Below, piece by piece: positions 1 through 11,627 of a DNA stretch of 64,000 nt. A program made the translations under genes and the position numbers. Position 1 is the stretch's first letter. Each line of letters begins with the position of its first letter. The DNA lies in contig NZ_JAHLEB010000003.1 of the NCBI RefSeq assembly GCF_018861735.1, forward strand, positions 1 to 64,000. Direction: 5' to 3'. The stretch is from Clostridium lacusfryxellense (GTDB lineage: Bacteria > Bacillota > Clostridia > Clostridiales > Clostridiaceae). The notes under the pieces are model-generated. The model was not told the DNA's origin. It ran no database searches and saw nothing but the letters and a program-made list of their open reading frames with translations.

Positions 1-136
1 ATACTTTTAGTCTTACGACTAAATTTTACTTTATACTAAAGTAATTGACTGGTTTAACAAAATAAATTTTGCTAAGTTTACCTATTTCTCTGTTTAATTT
101 TCAAAGACCAACTTACTTTGTCATCATCTGACGACC
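1..136 (-). other. rRNA operon leader (16S gene lies beyond the left edge)
   Basis: On the minus strand this stretch reads as the transcribed leader of an rRNA operon. It follows a consensus promoter and carries a boxA-like element (GTCTTTGAAAATTAAACA, plus-strand 94-109 region) of the type seen before clostridial 16S genes. A small stem-loop (arms 6-12 and 17-23) lies at the very edge and could be part of the 16S processing stem. No 16S sequence itself is inside the window. In clostridia an rrn operon commonly follows gyrA, so the context fits. Positions 172-410, between this promoter and the gyrA terminator, hold no gene; a weak extended -10-like TACAAT (minus strand, near 272-277) may be a second rrn promoter. 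Confidence 0.7.
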
Positions 137-142
137 TCTATC

Positions 143-171
143 ATTTTACCTTTTAATTTTAATATTGTCAA
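143..171 (-). promoter_or_regulatory. rRNA operon promoter
   Basis: On the minus strand a perfect -35 TTGACA (plus 166-171) is followed, after a 17-base spacer, by a -10 TAAAAT (plus 143-148). It points leftward into the rrn leader. The match to the sigma-A consensus is strong. Confidence 0.75.
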
Positions 172-415
172 CATATTTTTTCTAATTTCTTAATATTATT
201 TAGATCTTAGAAAATCACTTAACTTTTAAAATTAAACCGACGTTGTCACTAATTCGTAACGACAAGGAGTATTGTACCAAATCTATTTAATGCTGTGTTT
301 AAATTAACTCTACGCCTACATATATTATACCTATATTTCTACATATATCTCTTTCTTTCTCTCATTTACACCTTTGGATACACTAGGTAAGTTGTATTTT
401 ATAATTCTTAAAAAA

Positions 416-457
416 GATAAAAGCACGTATTTGAATTAATTTCAAATACGTGCTTTC
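416..457 (-). terminator. gyrA terminator
   Basis: Perfect 15-bp stem (421-435 with 441-455) and a 5-base loop, directly after the gyrA stop. On the minus strand it is followed by a T-rich run (TTATCTTTTTT). It separates gyrA from the rrn promoter. Confidence 0.85.
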
Positions 458-470
458 AATCTTTTATTTT

Positions 471-3050
471 TTAATCCTCAGTTTTTTCATCTGTCTCATC
501 ATTTTGAGTTAATTCTAATTCCTGATTCTCATCAACTGAAGTTTCTTTAATGTCTTCTTGAGAAGATCCTTCTATTTGCTCTAAAGGATTAGTTGCATCT
601 GGCTGACAAACTTCATCCTCACTAATTACATCACTACAGTTTATTTTAGCTATTGCAACTATGTTATCTCCTTCTCCGTTCTTCATTAGAGTAACGCCCA
701 TAGTATTTCTACTTGTAGTTGATATTCCATCTACATTTAGTCTTATAACAATACCATTACTGTTTATAAGAATCATTTCATCTCCATCTTTTACTATTCT
801 AGCACCTACAAGTTTACCTGTTTTCTCTGATACCTTATAAGTTATTACTCCCTTACCGCCTCTACGTTGAAGTGAGTATTCTGATACTAATGTTCTTTTT
901 CCAAAACCATTTTCACTTATAACCAAAAGTTCTTCTTCTGGCGTAACTATATTCATAGAAACTACAATATCTTCTTCTCTTAGAGTTAATGACTTAACTC
1001 CCGTTGCAGTTCTTCCCATTCCTCTTACATCTGTCTCACTGAATCTTATAGAATAACCATTTCTTGTAACAAATAGCATTTCGCTATCTCCTGTGGTTAT
1101 TGCAGCTCCAATTAATTCATCATCTTCTCTTAAATTAATTGCATTCAAACCATTCTTCCTTATAGAAGAGTATTTATCCAAGGATGTTTTCTTAATTAAA
1201 CCAAGTTTTGTTCCCATTACAAGATAATTATCCTCAGCAAACTCTTTAAGAGAAATAACCGCTTGAATTTTTTCATCACTTGCGAGTGGTATTATATTTA
1301 TTAAGTTTGTTCCCTTAGCTGTTCTTCCGCCCTCTGGAATCTCATATGCTTTTAATTTAAATGATTTTCCTTTGTTTGTGAAGAATAAAATATTATTGTG
1401 GGTTGTGGTTATAAAGATATGTTCTACAAAGTCATCTTCTTTTGTAGTAACACCTTGTATCCCTCTACCCCCTCTTTTTTGAGCGCTATAAGTATCAGCT
1501 GGTAGCCTCTTTATATAACCTGCATGAGTTAGCGTTATTACAATATCTTGCTCTTGAATTAAATCTTCCTCATCTATGCTATATGGATTTTTTTCTATTG
1601 ATGATCTTCTAGTATCACCATATTTATTCCTAATTTCTATAAGTTCATCTTGAATTATAGTTAATAATATTGATTCATCTGATAAAATTCCTTTTAAGTA
1701 ATTAACAAGTTTTATTAACTCATTATACTCATCTTCAATTTTACCTCTTTCAAGACCTGTAAGTCTTCCAAGCCTCATTTCAACTATAGCTACAGCTTGT
1801 TTTTCTGATAAATCAAAAGCGTTCATTAAGCTTTCTCTAGCTTCACTTATGCTTTTAGACGCTCTTATCAAACGAATTACTTCATCAATGTGGTCTAGTG
1901 CAATCTTAAGGCCCTCTAAGATATGAGCTCTTGCTAATGCTTTATCAAGGTCAAATTGAGTTCTTCTTCTTACTACATCCTTTTGATGTTCTAAATAATA
2001 AACTAAAACTTGTTTTAAATTTAAAGTTTGAGGTTCATTATTAACAAGCGCTATCATTATAACTCCAAAAGTATCTTGCATCCTAGTATGTTTAAATAAC
2101 CTATTCAACACGATATTAGGATTCGCATCTCTTTTTAATTCTATAACAATTCTCATACCTTCTCTATCAGATTCATCTCTTAAATCCGATATACCATCTA
2201 TTTTCTTATCTTTTACTAAATCTGCAATACCTTCTATAAGTTTCGCTTTATTAACTTGATAAGGTAATTCTGTTACTATTATTGCATTTCTGCCTTTATT
2301 CTCTTCAATGTCTGTTTTAGCTCTTACAAGGATTCTTCCTCTACCTGTTTCATAAGCGCTTTTTATTCCTGCTCTTCCTAAAATAATTCCGCCTGTAGGA
2401 AAATCCGGACCTTTTATTTTTGTCATTAAATCACTTATAGTAACTTCTGGGTCTTCAATAACCATAAGCACTCCATCTATAACTTCAATTAAATTATGTG
2501 GAGGTATATTAGTTGCCATACCTACTGCTATTCCTGTTGATCCGTTAACTAAAAGATTAGGAAATCTTGAAGGAAGTACTGATGGTTCTTTTTCTTCTCC
2601 ATCAAAATTAGGAACGAAGTCTACTGTCTCTTTATTAATATCTCGAAGCATCTGAGTTGTAATTTTACTCATTTTAGCTTCTGTATATCTCATTGCTGCT
2701 GCTGAATCTCCATCTACAGAACCGAAATTACCATGGCCTTCAACCAAAGTGCATCTTTGTGAAAAGTCTTGGGCCATTCTAACTAGTGCTCCATATACCG
2801 CTGTATCACCATGTGGATGGTATTTACCCAAAACATCTCCAACAATCCTAGCGCACTTTCTAAATCCTTTTTCTGGAGTTAATCCTAGTTCATGCATAGA
2901 AAACAATATTCTTCTATGAACAGGTTTAAGTCCATCACGTACATCTGGAAGGGCACGACTTACAATAACACTCATAGCGTACTCTATATAAGATTTTTTC
3001 ATTTCTTTTCTTATATCAACAGGTAAAATTTTTCCAAGATTATTAATCAT
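471..3050 (-). CDS. gyrA: DNA gyrase subunit A
   Basis: Breakage-reunion subunit of the A2B2 type II topoisomerase that introduces negative supercoils. The catalytic tyrosine is Y122 in [12 protein letters not shown]. The quinolone region reads [17 protein letters not shown], with Thr83 and Gly87 at the positions of E. coli Ser83/Asp87. The C-terminal beta-pinwheel carries the GyrA box QKRGGRG at about 524-530 and a second box-like QRRGGKG at about 728. The last ~40 residues form an acidic Asp/Glu-rich tail, giving 859 residues, slightly longer than usual. The start is supported by AAAGAGGTG just upstream. It follows gyrB with a 130-base gap and ends at a strong terminator. Confidence 0.98.
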   Translation of the reverse strand: MINNLGKILPVDIRKEMKKSYIEYAMSVIVSRALPDVRDGLKPVHRRILFSMHELGLTPEKGFRKCARIVGDVLGKYHPHGDTAVYGALVRMAQDFSQRCTLVEGHGNFGSVDGDSAAAMRYTEAKMSKITTQMLRDINKETVDFVPNFDGEEKEPSVLPSRFPNLLVNGSTGIAVGMATNIPPHNLIEVIDGVLMVIEDPEVTISDLMTKIKGPDFPTGGIILGRAGIKSAYETGRGRILVRAKTDIEENKGRNAIIVTELPYQVNKAKLIEGIADLVKDKKIDGISDLRDESDREGMRIVIELKRDANPNIVLNRLFKHTRMQDTFGVIMIALVNNEPQTLNLKQVLVYYLEHQKDVVRRRTQFDLDKALARAHILEGLKIALDHIDEVIRLIRASKSISEARESLMNAFDLSEKQAVAIVEMRLGRLTGLERGKIEDEYNELIKLVNYLKGILSDESILLTIIQDELIEIRNKYGDTRRSSIEKNPYSIDEEDLIQEQDIVITLTHAGYIKRLPADTYSAQKRGGRGIQGVTTKEDDFVEHIFITTTHNNILFFTNKGKSFKLKAYEIPEGGRTAKGTNLINIIPLASDEKIQAVISLKEFAEDNYLVMGTKLGLIKKTSLDKYSSIRKNGLNAINLREDDELIGAAITTGDSEMLFVTRNGYSIRFSETDVRGMGRTATGVKSLTLREEDIVVSMNIVTPEEELLVISENGFGKRTLVSEYSLQRRGGKGVITYKVSEKTGKLVGARIVKDGDEMILINSNGIVIRLNVDGISTTSRNTMGVTLMKNGEGDNIVAIAKINCSDVISEDEVCQPDATNPLEQIEGSSQEDIKETSVDENQELELTQNDETDEKTED

Positions 3051-3180
3051 GTTACACCTCTTTAAACAAAATATTTTATGTCAGTCCCATTAAATTTCAA
3101 TGCTATCCATGGGTGACTGTAATTATTTTAATAAAATTATATACTAATTGTACATACTTCTATCTTTGTAGCCAATTAAG

Positions 3181-5100
<1,920 letters not shown>

Positions 5101-5105
5101 TCACT

Positions 5106-5369
5106 TTAAAGCGTATAATATACAGTTTCTGTTCTTTTGCATAAAGTTTGCGATGATATTGGTGAAAGATATACTTTACTTTTTTTGTCTACCTCAGCAA
5201 TTACAAAAGATTTAACAATATTCTTTGTTATTCTTTCTACAAAACCATCTTCTTCAGCCATTCTTAAAAATTGATTAGTATCCGAACTGTACATAGTAGT
5301 TTCCATGTCAAATATGCCTATTATGTCTTTTATAGGAACTACTACATTTTCTCCTAAATGTAAAAACAT
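5106..5369 (-). CDS. remB: RemB-like extracellular matrix regulator (DUF370, YaaB)
   Basis: Small DUF370-family protein (87 residues; B. subtilis YaaB/RemB is about 80). It begins MFLHLGENVVVPIKDIIGIFD, the family's typical opening. It sits exactly where yaaB sits in Bacillus and Clostridium, between recF and gyrB, and is probably co-transcribed with both (40- and 20-base gaps). Family members are DNA-binding regulators of biofilm matrix genes in Bacillus; whether this one has that role in a clostridium is inferred only from homology. An AAGGAGG-type ribosome binding site precedes the ATG. Confidence 0.85.
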   Translation of the reverse strand: MFLHLGENVVVPIKDIIGIFDMETTMYSSDTNQFLRMAEEDGFVERITKNIVKSFVIAEVDKKSKVYLSPISSQTLCKRTETVYYTL

Positions 5370-5409
5370 ATTATATCCTCCTTAATAATCCTTTTTACTT
5401 TTTTTCCAA

Positions 5410-6501
5410 TTATGTAATTTCTTTTAACCCACCCGACATTACTTCAAATATCTTACTTTCAGGGTTTAAATATTTTCTTATATCATTAACGCCAGTGCAT
5501 GTAATTAACGTTTGAACATTTTTTATAGAATTTAATATATATTCTTGCCTTTTTGTATCTAATTCAGACAAAACATCGTCAAGCAATAATACTGGGTATT
5601 CTCCAGTTATGTCTTTTATAATTTCTAATGCTCCAAATTTAATGGTCAAAACAGAAGTTCTCTGTTGCCCTTGAGACCCATATATTCTTGCATCAATGCC
5701 ATTAATATCTATAGAAAAATCATCTCTATGTGGTCCTACTGCTGTAGTTCTAGTTTCTATATCTCTTTTTCTGTTTTTGCATAAAAGCAAATAAAAGTTC
5801 TCTTTTATATTATCTAAATCCTTAATAGGTGTTAGATATTTTATTTCGATCACTTCACTCTTGGATGTTATATTACTATGTATTACTTTTCCTAATTTAT
5901 TTAATTTTTCTATATAAGCCACTCTATCTTTTATTATAATTGCACCAAATTCACTAAGTTGTTTATCATACACATCTATAATATCAATATCTGTGTTCCA
6001 TTTTTTTATAGCTAAATTTCTTTCATTTAGAATTTTTTTATATTGAGATAAGTTAAAATAATAGCGTTTGCTTAGCTTACACAGCTCTATATCTAAAAAT
6101 TTACGTCTATATGATGGGGATTCTTTAACAATATTTAAATCTTCAGGAGAAAACATAATTACATTGAAACTTCCCACTAGTTCGGACAGTTTTTGAAGTT
6201 TTATAGAATTTATATTAATTCCTTTTTTGCCTTCTTTAAAAATTTTTATCTCTATCTTTTTATCTAGCCTAGTTTTACATACATAAAGCTTAATGAATGC
6301 TTCAGTTCCATTCCAATTAATTAATTCCTTATCTTTATTTGTTCTGTGAGATTTAGCTAAGCTGCAATAATAAATAGCTTCTAAAATATTTGTTTTACCT
6401 TGTGCATTGTCCCCTACAAATACGTTAGTGCCTTTATTAAATTCTATAAATAATTCATCATAATTCCTAAAATTTTTAAGCTGTAAATATTTTATAAACA
6501 T
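5410..6501 (-). CDS. recF: DNA replication and repair protein RecF
   Basis: SMC-like ATPase that helps load RecA at single-strand gaps through RecO and RecR. The Walker A is GDNAQGKTN (residues 30-38). The ABC-type signature region is YGSQGQQRTSVLTIKFG and the Walker B is PVLLLDDVLSELD. At 363 residues it is full length. It lies in the conserved dnaN-yaaA-recF-remB-gyrB order and reads leftward. Confidence 0.96.
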   Translation of the reverse strand: MFIKYLQLKNFRNYDELFIEFNKGTNVFVGDNAQGKTNILEAIYYCSLAKSHRTNKDKELINWNGTEAFIKLYVCKTRLDKKIEIKIFKEGKKGININSIKLQKLSELVGSFNVIMFSPEDLNIVKESPSYRRKFLDIELCKLSKRYYFNLSQYKKILNERNLAIKKWNTDIDIIDVYDKQLSEFGAIIIKDRVAYIEKLNKLGKVIHSNITSKSEVIEIKYLTPIKDLDNIKENFYLLLCKNRKRDIETRTTAVGPHRDDFSIDINGIDARIYGSQGQQRTSVLTIKFGALEIIKDITGEYPVLLLDDVLSELDTKRQEYILNSIKNVQTLITCTGVNDIRKYLNPESKIFEVMSGGLKEIT

Positions 6502-6587
6502 ACAATCACCTATTATGATTATAACATATATATATAATTATATTATTTTATATGTATAAATAAATTCTTTTGTTTTAGACATAAATT

Positions 6588-6622
6588 GTGCACCGGAGAG
6601 TATTAAAAAATTTCCGGTGCCT
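6588..6622 (-). terminator. Hairpin between yaaA and recF
   Basis: GCACCGGA (6590-6597) pairs with TCCGGTGC (6613-6620). It follows the yaaA stop on the minus strand but lacks a good T-tract, so it may be a partial terminator or an RNA processing/stability hairpin rather than a full stop before recF. Confidence 0.4.
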
Positions 6623-6631
6623 TCATGTTTT

Positions 6632-6838
6632 TTAAATTACTTTATATTTTTCGTTATTAAATTCAACTATATCACCAACAACTAATTTTTTACCTCTTTG
6701 AGTTTCTATTTTACCGTTAACTTTAACTTCTTCGTTTTTTATATAAATTTTTGCCTCTGAACCTAAAGAAGCAATTCCAGCCCACTTTAGAAAATTGTCC
6801 AATTTAATTATTCCTGTCTCTATTTGTATTTCATTCAT
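6632..6838 (-). CDS. yaaA: S4-domain RNA-binding protein YaaA
   Basis: 68-residue stand-alone S4 RNA-binding domain. The S4 core is visible as IKLDNFLKWAGIASLGSEAKIYIKNE followed by VKVNGKIETQRGKKLVVGDIV. In Bacillus the equivalent gene (yaaA, rlbA) lies in the same place, between dnaN and recF. S4 domains bind structured RNA such as rRNA, but the exact target is not shown by the sequence. The ATG follows AAAGGCGG. Confidence 0.9.
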   Translation of the reverse strand: MNEIQIETGIIKLDNFLKWAGIASLGSEAKIYIKNEEVKVNGKIETQRGKKLVVGDIVEFNNEKYKVI

Positions 6839-6882
6839 TTTAAAACCGCCTTTATATTATATTATTTTTTTATAACCTTCAA

Positions 6883-7992
6883 TTAATTATTTGTTGCTCT
6901 TATTCTTACTGGCAATACCATATATGTGCAATTATCTTTTTCTTTGTTTCTTACAACACAAGGATTAACACCACTAGAAAATTCCATAACTATTTCTTCT
7001 TCTTCCATTATTTTTAAGAGCTCTATTAGGTATTTTGAGTTAAATGCAATTTGAAGAGGCTCTCCTTGCAAAATTATATTTATTTCTTCTCTTGCCTTTC
7101 CCAATTGAGAATTGGAAGTGATTATCATGTTATCTTCTTCTATATTAAATTTAACTAAATTTGTATTTCCCTCTTTTGCCATAAGCGAAGCTCTCTCAAT
7201 ACAGCTTAATAATTCATGCCTTTTAGCAGTAATTTTTAGATTATACTCTTCTGGTATTATTGAGCTATATTTTATAAATTCACCTTCTAGTAACCTAGAT
7301 ATAACTCTAGTTTTCCCAATGTTAAATAAAATATGATTAGGAGTAAATGTTATATTAACATTCTCGTCTGTTTCTTCTAGTATTTTTGATACTTCACTTA
7401 ATGTTTTACCTGGTATTACAGCAGTTATACTAGAATCGTTATCTACACTTTCACTTCTAAATGCAACTCTATAGCCGTCTAATGCTACAAGATTAAGTTT
7501 CTTATCTTTTATTTCGAATAAGACTCCTGTAAGAATTGGTCTGGTTTCATCTTGAGCTACTGCAAATATAGTACCTTTCATCATGTTTTTTAATACTCTT
7601 TGAGATACTGAAAAAATCATATTTTCTATTATATCAGGTAAATTAGGATAGTCATCTCCATCCATATGGACTATAGTAGCATATGATTTTTGGCAAACTA
7701 TTTTAATTGAGTTATTTTCAGCTGAACTTATTTCTATTGCACTATTAGGTAGTTTCCTTATAATTTCACCAAATAGCTTAGAATCTAGGACTACTGTTCC
7801 GTCTTCAATAACATCTGCAGCAATTTTAGCTTCAATGCTCAAATCAATATCTGATCCTATAAGAGTTACTTCCTTATTTTTTGCTATTATAAGTATTCCC
7901 AGTAATACCGGCATAGTTGATTTTCCAGTTATAGCTTTTTGAACATTTGATATTGCTTCTTGTAATATACTTTTTTCACATATAAATTTCAT
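6883..7992 (-). CDS. dnaN: DNA polymerase III sliding clamp (beta subunit)
   Basis: Ring-forming processivity clamp, 369 residues, with the three-fold repeated clamp fold and the usual C-terminal ending YMVLPVRI. It starts MKFICEKSILQEAISNVQKAI behind a perfect AAGGAGG. It is transcribed leftward from the dnaA-dnaN intergenic region, which contains four DnaA boxes; one of these (8008-8016) overlaps the dnaN ribosome binding site area, so DnaA binding could affect dnaN expression. Confidence 0.98.
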   Translation of the reverse strand: MKFICEKSILQEAISNVQKAITGKSTMPVLLGILIIAKNKEVTLIGSDIDLSIEAKIAADVIEDGTVVLDSKLFGEIIRKLPNSAIEISSAENNSIKIVCQKSYATIVHMDGDDYPNLPDIIENMIFSVSQRVLKNMMKGTIFAVAQDETRPILTGVLFEIKDKKLNLVALDGYRVAFRSESVDNDSSITAVIPGKTLSEVSKILEETDENVNITFTPNHILFNIGKTRVISRLLEGEFIKYSSIIPEEYNLKITAKRHELLSCIERASLMAKEGNTNLVKFNIEEDNMIITSNSQLGKAREEINIILQGEPLQIAFNSKYLIELLKIMEEEEIVMEFSSGVNPCVVRNKEKDNCTYMVLPVRIRATNN

Positions 7993-8007
7993 GTAAAATA
8001 GGCCTCC

Positions 8008-8217
8008 TTATCCACATTGGAAAATTGATAAAAGATAGGTAAGATAATAATAATTTATAGTAGTAATAGTAGTAGGGGCTGTTGATATGTTAAAAACCTA
8101 TCTTAGCCTTTAGAGCGCAACAATACTTGGTAAAGTTAATTGTGGATAAGTACGCATAAAAAAATCACAGTTATCCACAATATCAACAGCTAGGTTTTAC
8201 GCATTATTTTATGCACA
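8008..8217. other. DnaA-box cluster between dnaA and dnaN (downstream part of oriC)
   Basis: Four perfect TTATNCACA boxes: TTATCCACA at 8008-8016 (+), 8141-8149 (-), 8171-8179 (+) and TTATGCACA at 8209-8217 (+). This corresponds to the Bacillus incC region and forms the second half of a bipartite origin. It also covers the likely dnaN promoter region. Confidence 0.8.
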
Positions 8218-8262
8218 GGATTATATATAAATAGTATTAACACATGTTAGTAACGCTATTTA

Positions 8263-9615
8263 TTATTTCTGACTTATCTTTTTAGTTAGTTCAGCTATGT
8301 TATCTTGTAGATTTTCATCTACTTTAAGTCCGTTAGATATTTTTTCACATGCATGAATTACTGTTGTATGATCACGGCCACCAAATTCCTCACCTATTTT
8401 AGGAAGCGACATATCTGTAAGCTTTCTGCACAAATACATTGCAATTTGTCTTGGGAATGTAATATTTCTTGTTCGCCTTGAAGATTTGAAATCTTCAATT
8501 TTTAAATTAAAGTAGCTAGAGACTATATCTTGTATTAGTTCAATGGTTACTTGCTTTGAATTTCTACTAGAAATAATATCTTTTAGTGCTTCTGATGCTA
8601 GATCTATTCCAATTTCTTTATTAGTTAGAGATGAAAAGGCTACGATTCTAATGAGTGCACCTTCTAGTTCTCGTATATTAGATTTTATTTTTGTAGCAAT
8701 ATATACTAATACTTCATTAGGAATGCTTAAATTTTCTATATCTGCTTTCTTTTTTAAAATAGCAATTCTAGTTTCAAAATCAGGCGGTTGTATATCAGCT
8801 ATAAGTCCCCATTCAAATCTAGAGCGCAATCTATCTTCTAAAGTAGGGATCTCTTTGGGAGGCCTATCACTAGATAAAATAATTTGCTTATTTGCTTCAT
8901 GAAGATCGTTAAATGTGTGAAAGAATTCTTCTTGCGTACGTTCTTTGCCAGCGATAAACTGTATATCATCAATTAGAAGTACATCTACATTTCTATACTT
9001 ATTTCTAAATTCTACGTTTTTATCATCCTTAATAGAATTAATAAGTTCATTTGTGAATTTTTCAGAAGAAACATAAACAACTTTAGATTTCGGATTATTT
9101 GCTAATATGTAATGACCAATGGCATGCATTAAATGTGTTTTTCCAAGACCAACTCCACCATAAATAAATAATGGATTATATGCCTTGGCAGGAGATTCGG
9201 CTACAGCAAGAGACGCAGCATGTGCAAACCTATTACTATTACCAATTACATAAGAATCAAAGGTATATTTTGGGTTAAGTGTTGCAGACATTTCATCATT
9301 AACCACCAAATTATGTCTTTGTGATTCTCGTTTTGCTTTAGGCGATTCAATTTCGGCTACTTCTTCAGATAATATAAAGAATTCTATTTTATAAGTTTTA
9401 GATGTAAGTAATTTAACAGCGTTCATTATTAAATCCTTATATCTATTTTCAAGAATATCTTTAGTAAAATTATTAGGAACACCTAACTTAAAAGTATTAT
9501 TATCTAAGGCCATAGGTTCTATACTTTTAATCCAAGTATTAAAACTTACTTCTGTAAGTTCACCTTTTATTATATTTAAGGTTTTTTCCCAGATATCTTT
9601 AATTTGGGTGTTCAT
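8263..9615 (-). CDS. dnaA: Chromosomal replication initiator DnaA
   Basis: AAA+ initiator, 450 residues. Domain I spans about 1-80 and a short linker follows. The AAA+ domain has Walker [10 protein letters not shown] (153-161), Walker [12 protein letters not shown] and the sensor region. C-terminal domain IV contains the DNA-binding signature [15 protein letters not shown] near 400-415. It starts at ATG behind GGAGGG. It is flanked on both sides by DnaA-box clusters, so the protein very likely autoregulates its own and dnaN transcription. Confidence 0.99.
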   Translation of the reverse strand: MNTQIKDIWEKTLNIIKGELTEVSFNTWIKSIEPMALDNNTFKLGVPNNFTKDILENRYKDLIMNAVKLLTSKTYKIEFFILSEEVAEIESPKAKRESQRHNLVVNDEMSATLNPKYTFDSYVIGNSNRFAHAASLAVAESPAKAYNPLFIYGGVGLGKTHLMHAIGHYILANNPKSKVVYVSSEKFTNELINSIKDDKNVEFRNKYRNVDVLLIDDIQFIAGKERTQEEFFHTFNDLHEANKQIILSSDRPPKEIPTLEDRLRSRFEWGLIADIQPPDFETRIAILKKKADIENLSIPNEVLVYIATKIKSNIRELEGALIRIVAFSSLTNKEIGIDLASEALKDIISSRNSKQVTIELIQDIVSSYFNLKIEDFKSSRRTRNITFPRQIAMYLCRKLTDMSLPKIGEEFGGRDHTTVIHACEKISNGLKVDENLQDNIAELTKKISQK

Positions 9616-10051
9616 TTCCTACCCTCCAGTTCAAATAAAAAAAATTTTTATGTAAAAACAAACAATATATAAACAAGGTTATAAACAATTAAATTAATAT
9701 ATTGTAGGTTGTTGATAAATAGCATTAAAAATATCCACAGGTTAATAACTATGTTTATATTTTTAACAAAGTATAAATTGTTAACAATATGAAAAAAAAA
9801 TTATCAACAGAATAAAAAAGGAATAAATCTGACAATAGAGCTAAAAATAGATAAGTAAAAAGAGGTTTAGTACAATATTGTAATAGTTATTCACAGTTTT
9901 GTCCACAAGTTGTGAATAACTTTATAAAATAGTAGGTTATTCACAGTCCATTCTTATATAATATCAAAAAATAACAAGGTGTTCAAGAAGTTATCCACAA
10001 AAAAACATATAAATATAAAAAACATTAACAATATTAATAAAAATGCTTACC
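9616..10051. other. oriC: Origin of replication, upstream DnaA-box cluster and AT-rich unwinding region
   Basis: 436 bases without a gene between dnaA and the rpmH promoter. DnaA boxes seen: 9710-9718 (-, TTATCAACA), 9801-9809 (+, TTATCAACA), 9887-9895 (+, TTATTCACA), 9911-9919 (-, TTATTCACA), 9937-9945 (+, TTATTCACA), 9991-9999 (+, TTATCCACA), plus one-mismatch boxes at 9731-9739 and 9899-9907. A nearly pure A/T stretch at 10000-10045 next to the last perfect box is the best candidate for the DNA unwinding element. The place between dnaA and rpmH matches the Bacillus incAB region. Confidence 0.88.
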
Positions 10052-10080
10052 TTGACATTAGGATGATGTGACTATATAAT
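10052..10080 (+). promoter_or_regulatory. rpmH promoter
   Basis: Perfect consensus promoter: TTGACA (10052-10057), 17-base spacer, TATAAT (10075-10080). It drives rpmH and the following operon and abuts the origin. Confidence 0.88.
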
Positions 10081-10159
10081 CTAATAGTAAAACCATACTT
10101 ATGCAGTTGCACGATAATTGATATAATGAAATGGATACATAGAAGGGGGTGTAGTAGAT

Positions 10160-10294
10160 ATGTTCATGACTTACCAGCCTAAAAAGAGACAAAGAAAAAA
10201 GGAACACGGATTTAGAAAAAGAATGAAAACCGCTTCTGGAAGAAATATTCTTCAAAAAAGAAGACAAAAAGGAAGAAAAAGATTGACAGCATAA
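10160..10294 (+). CDS. rpmH: 50S ribosomal protein L34
   Basis: 44-residue, strongly basic ribosomal protein starting [20 protein letters not shown] and ending GRKRLTA, the classical bacterial L34 sequence. Two ATGs are possible (10160 and 10166); the first is better placed, about 8 bases after AAGGGGGTG. It is the first gene of the rightward operon from oriC and is preceded by a consensus promoter. It is too short for most ORF cut-offs. Confidence 0.97.
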   Translation: MFMTYQPKKRQRKKEHGFRKRMKTASGRNILQKRRQKGRKRLTA

Positions 10295-10318
10295 GGGCCG
10301 CTAATGTGGCCTTTTTCT
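10293..10318 (+). terminator. rpmH-rnpA attenuator hairpin
   Basis: AAGGGCC(gctaatgt)GGCCTTTTT directly after the rpmH stop. This G/C stem with a T-run probably terminates part of the transcripts, so that L34 is made in excess over RNase P protein. Confidence 0.7.
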
Positions 10319-10347
10319 GCAATTTGCGGAAAAGAGGGCGGCTATAT

Positions 10348-10719
10348 ATGAAGACTGATGTTAAGAAATACAGAATTAGAAAGAATACTGAATTTAGAAC
10401 AGTATATAGAAAAGGAAAATCTTTTTCTAACATATTATTAGTATTATATATTTACAAGAACGGTAAAGATATTAATAGATGTGGAATATCTGTGAGTAAA
10501 AAGGTAGGAAATAGTGTAATTCGCGGCAGAGTTAAAAGACTTATAAGTGAAAGCTATAGGCTGAATAATGAAGGATTGAAGCTAGGACATGATTTAGTGT
10601 TTATTGCAAGGAATCCTTCCAATACTAAGACTTATAAAGAAATAGAGTCTGCACTTACAAAACTTATTAAGAAAGCCGGTTTAATTAATAATGAAAAAAA
10701 TACTTGTGATGGGTATTAA
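10348..10719 (+). CDS. rnpA: Ribonuclease P protein component
   Basis: 123-residue basic protein subunit of RNase P, which matures tRNA 5' ends. The family motif is visible as [29 protein letters not shown]. An upstream in-frame ATG at 10306 lies inside the attenuator hairpin and encodes non-family residues, so the ATG at 10348 ([20 protein letters not shown]) behind AAGAGGGCGG is chosen. Its end overlaps yidD by 29 bases. Confidence 0.97.
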   Translation: MKTDVKKYRIRKNTEFRTVYRKGKSFSNILLVLYIYKNGKDINRCGISVSKKVGNSVIRGRVKRLISESYRLNNEGLKLGHDLVFIARNPSNTKTYKEIESALTKLIKKAGLINNEKNTCDGY

Positions 10720-10900
10720 GAGTTATAGAAAATATATATCACCTCTTAAGAGGCCTTGTTGTATATTTTATCCTACATGTTCTCAGTATGCTCTAGAAGC
10801 TATTGAAAAACATGGAGCAATAAAAGGCTCTATTATGGGAATAAAGAGAATACTAAGATGTCATCCTTATAATAAGGGCGGCTTTGATCCAGTTAAATAA
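10691..10900 (+). CDS. yidD: Membrane protein insertion efficiency factor YidD
   Basis: 69 residues with the complete YidD signature: [22 protein letters not shown], then [24 protein letters not shown]. The three conserved cysteines are present. It lies between rnpA and yidC as in most bacteria, overlapping rnpA. The family assists YidC-dependent membrane insertion. Confidence 0.96.
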   Translation: MKKILVMGIKSYRKYISPLKRPCCIFYPTCSQYALEAIEKHGAIKGSIMGIKRILRCHPYNKGGFDPVK

Positions 10901-10918
10901 GCACTTGGGAGGTTTAAT

Positions 10919-11581
10919 TTGAATTTAAAGATAATAAGTGATCCACTTTCAAAGTTTTTTTATTTTGTACATACTGGAATTAATGCTGTTATACCAAATA
11001 TTGATATATCGTTTGGATTAACAATAATTCTTTTCACAGTTATAATAAGAGTAATACTATTGCCATTAAGTATTAAACAAACTAGATCAACGGCTAAAAT
11101 GGGTTTAATTCAACCAGAAATGAAAAAAGTTCAAGAAAAATATAAAAAGGATCCACAAAAGTCTCAACAAGAAGTAATGAAGCTTTATAAAGAAAATGGA
11201 GTAAATCCAATGGGTGGATGTTTGCCAATGCTTATTCAAATGCCTATATTATTTGCTTTATATGGCTTATTCAATAACTTGAATTTGCAAGGTGCTGGAT
11301 TCTTATGGATGGGTGATTTATCTAAACCTGATCCTATGTATATACTACCGATATTATCTACAGTTACAACATATTTTTCATCAAAACTTATGCAACCACC
11401 TGGTGGTGGTGCTCAATCTAAACAAACTTCAACAATGACTACAGGAATGGCTATATTTATGGGATTCATGAGTCTTAAATTTAAAGGTGCGTTAGTTCTG
11501 TATTGGGTAATTAACAATTTAGTACAAGTTATTCAAACTTTAGTTATAAACAAACTGGAACTTCCCAAAAAAGTAGTTTAA
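10919..11581 (+). CDS. yidC: Membrane protein insertase YidC/OxaI/SpoIIIJ family
   Basis: Inserts and folds membrane proteins in the cytoplasmic membrane, alone or with Sec. At 220 residues it is the short Gram-positive form. It has about five membrane segments, a conserved positively charged region (LPLSIKQTRSTAKMGLIQPEMKKVQEKYKKD) and the MGGCLPMLIQMPILFALYG segment. The start is TTG at 10919, supported by TTGGGAGG 6-7 bases upstream; no better ATG exists. No lipobox is seen, unlike many bacilli. Confidence 0.96.
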   Translation: MNLKIISDPLSKFFYFVHTGINAVIPNIDISFGLTIILFTVIIRVILLPLSIKQTRSTAKMGLIQPEMKKVQEKYKKDPQKSQQEVMKLYKENGVNPMGGCLPMLIQMPILFALYGLFNNLNLQGAGFLWMGDLSKPDPMYILPILSTVTTYFSSKLMQPPGGGAQSKQTSTMTTGMAIFMGFMSLKFKGALVLYWVINNLVQVIQTLVINKLELPKKVV

Positions 11582-11627
11582 CACAAGAGCCTAATATTTA
11601 TATTTAGAAAGGCAGGTGTATTGGGAT

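Noticed and set aside
10306-10347. Longer start of rnpA
   Set aside because: The extra residues are encoded by the terminator hairpin and do not belong to the family.
10058-10433. Minus-strand Phe/Leu-rich reading frames across rpmH and the rnpA start
   Set aside because: They are antisense shadows of Lys/Arg-rich coding sequence (AAA/AGA codons read as TTT/TCT).
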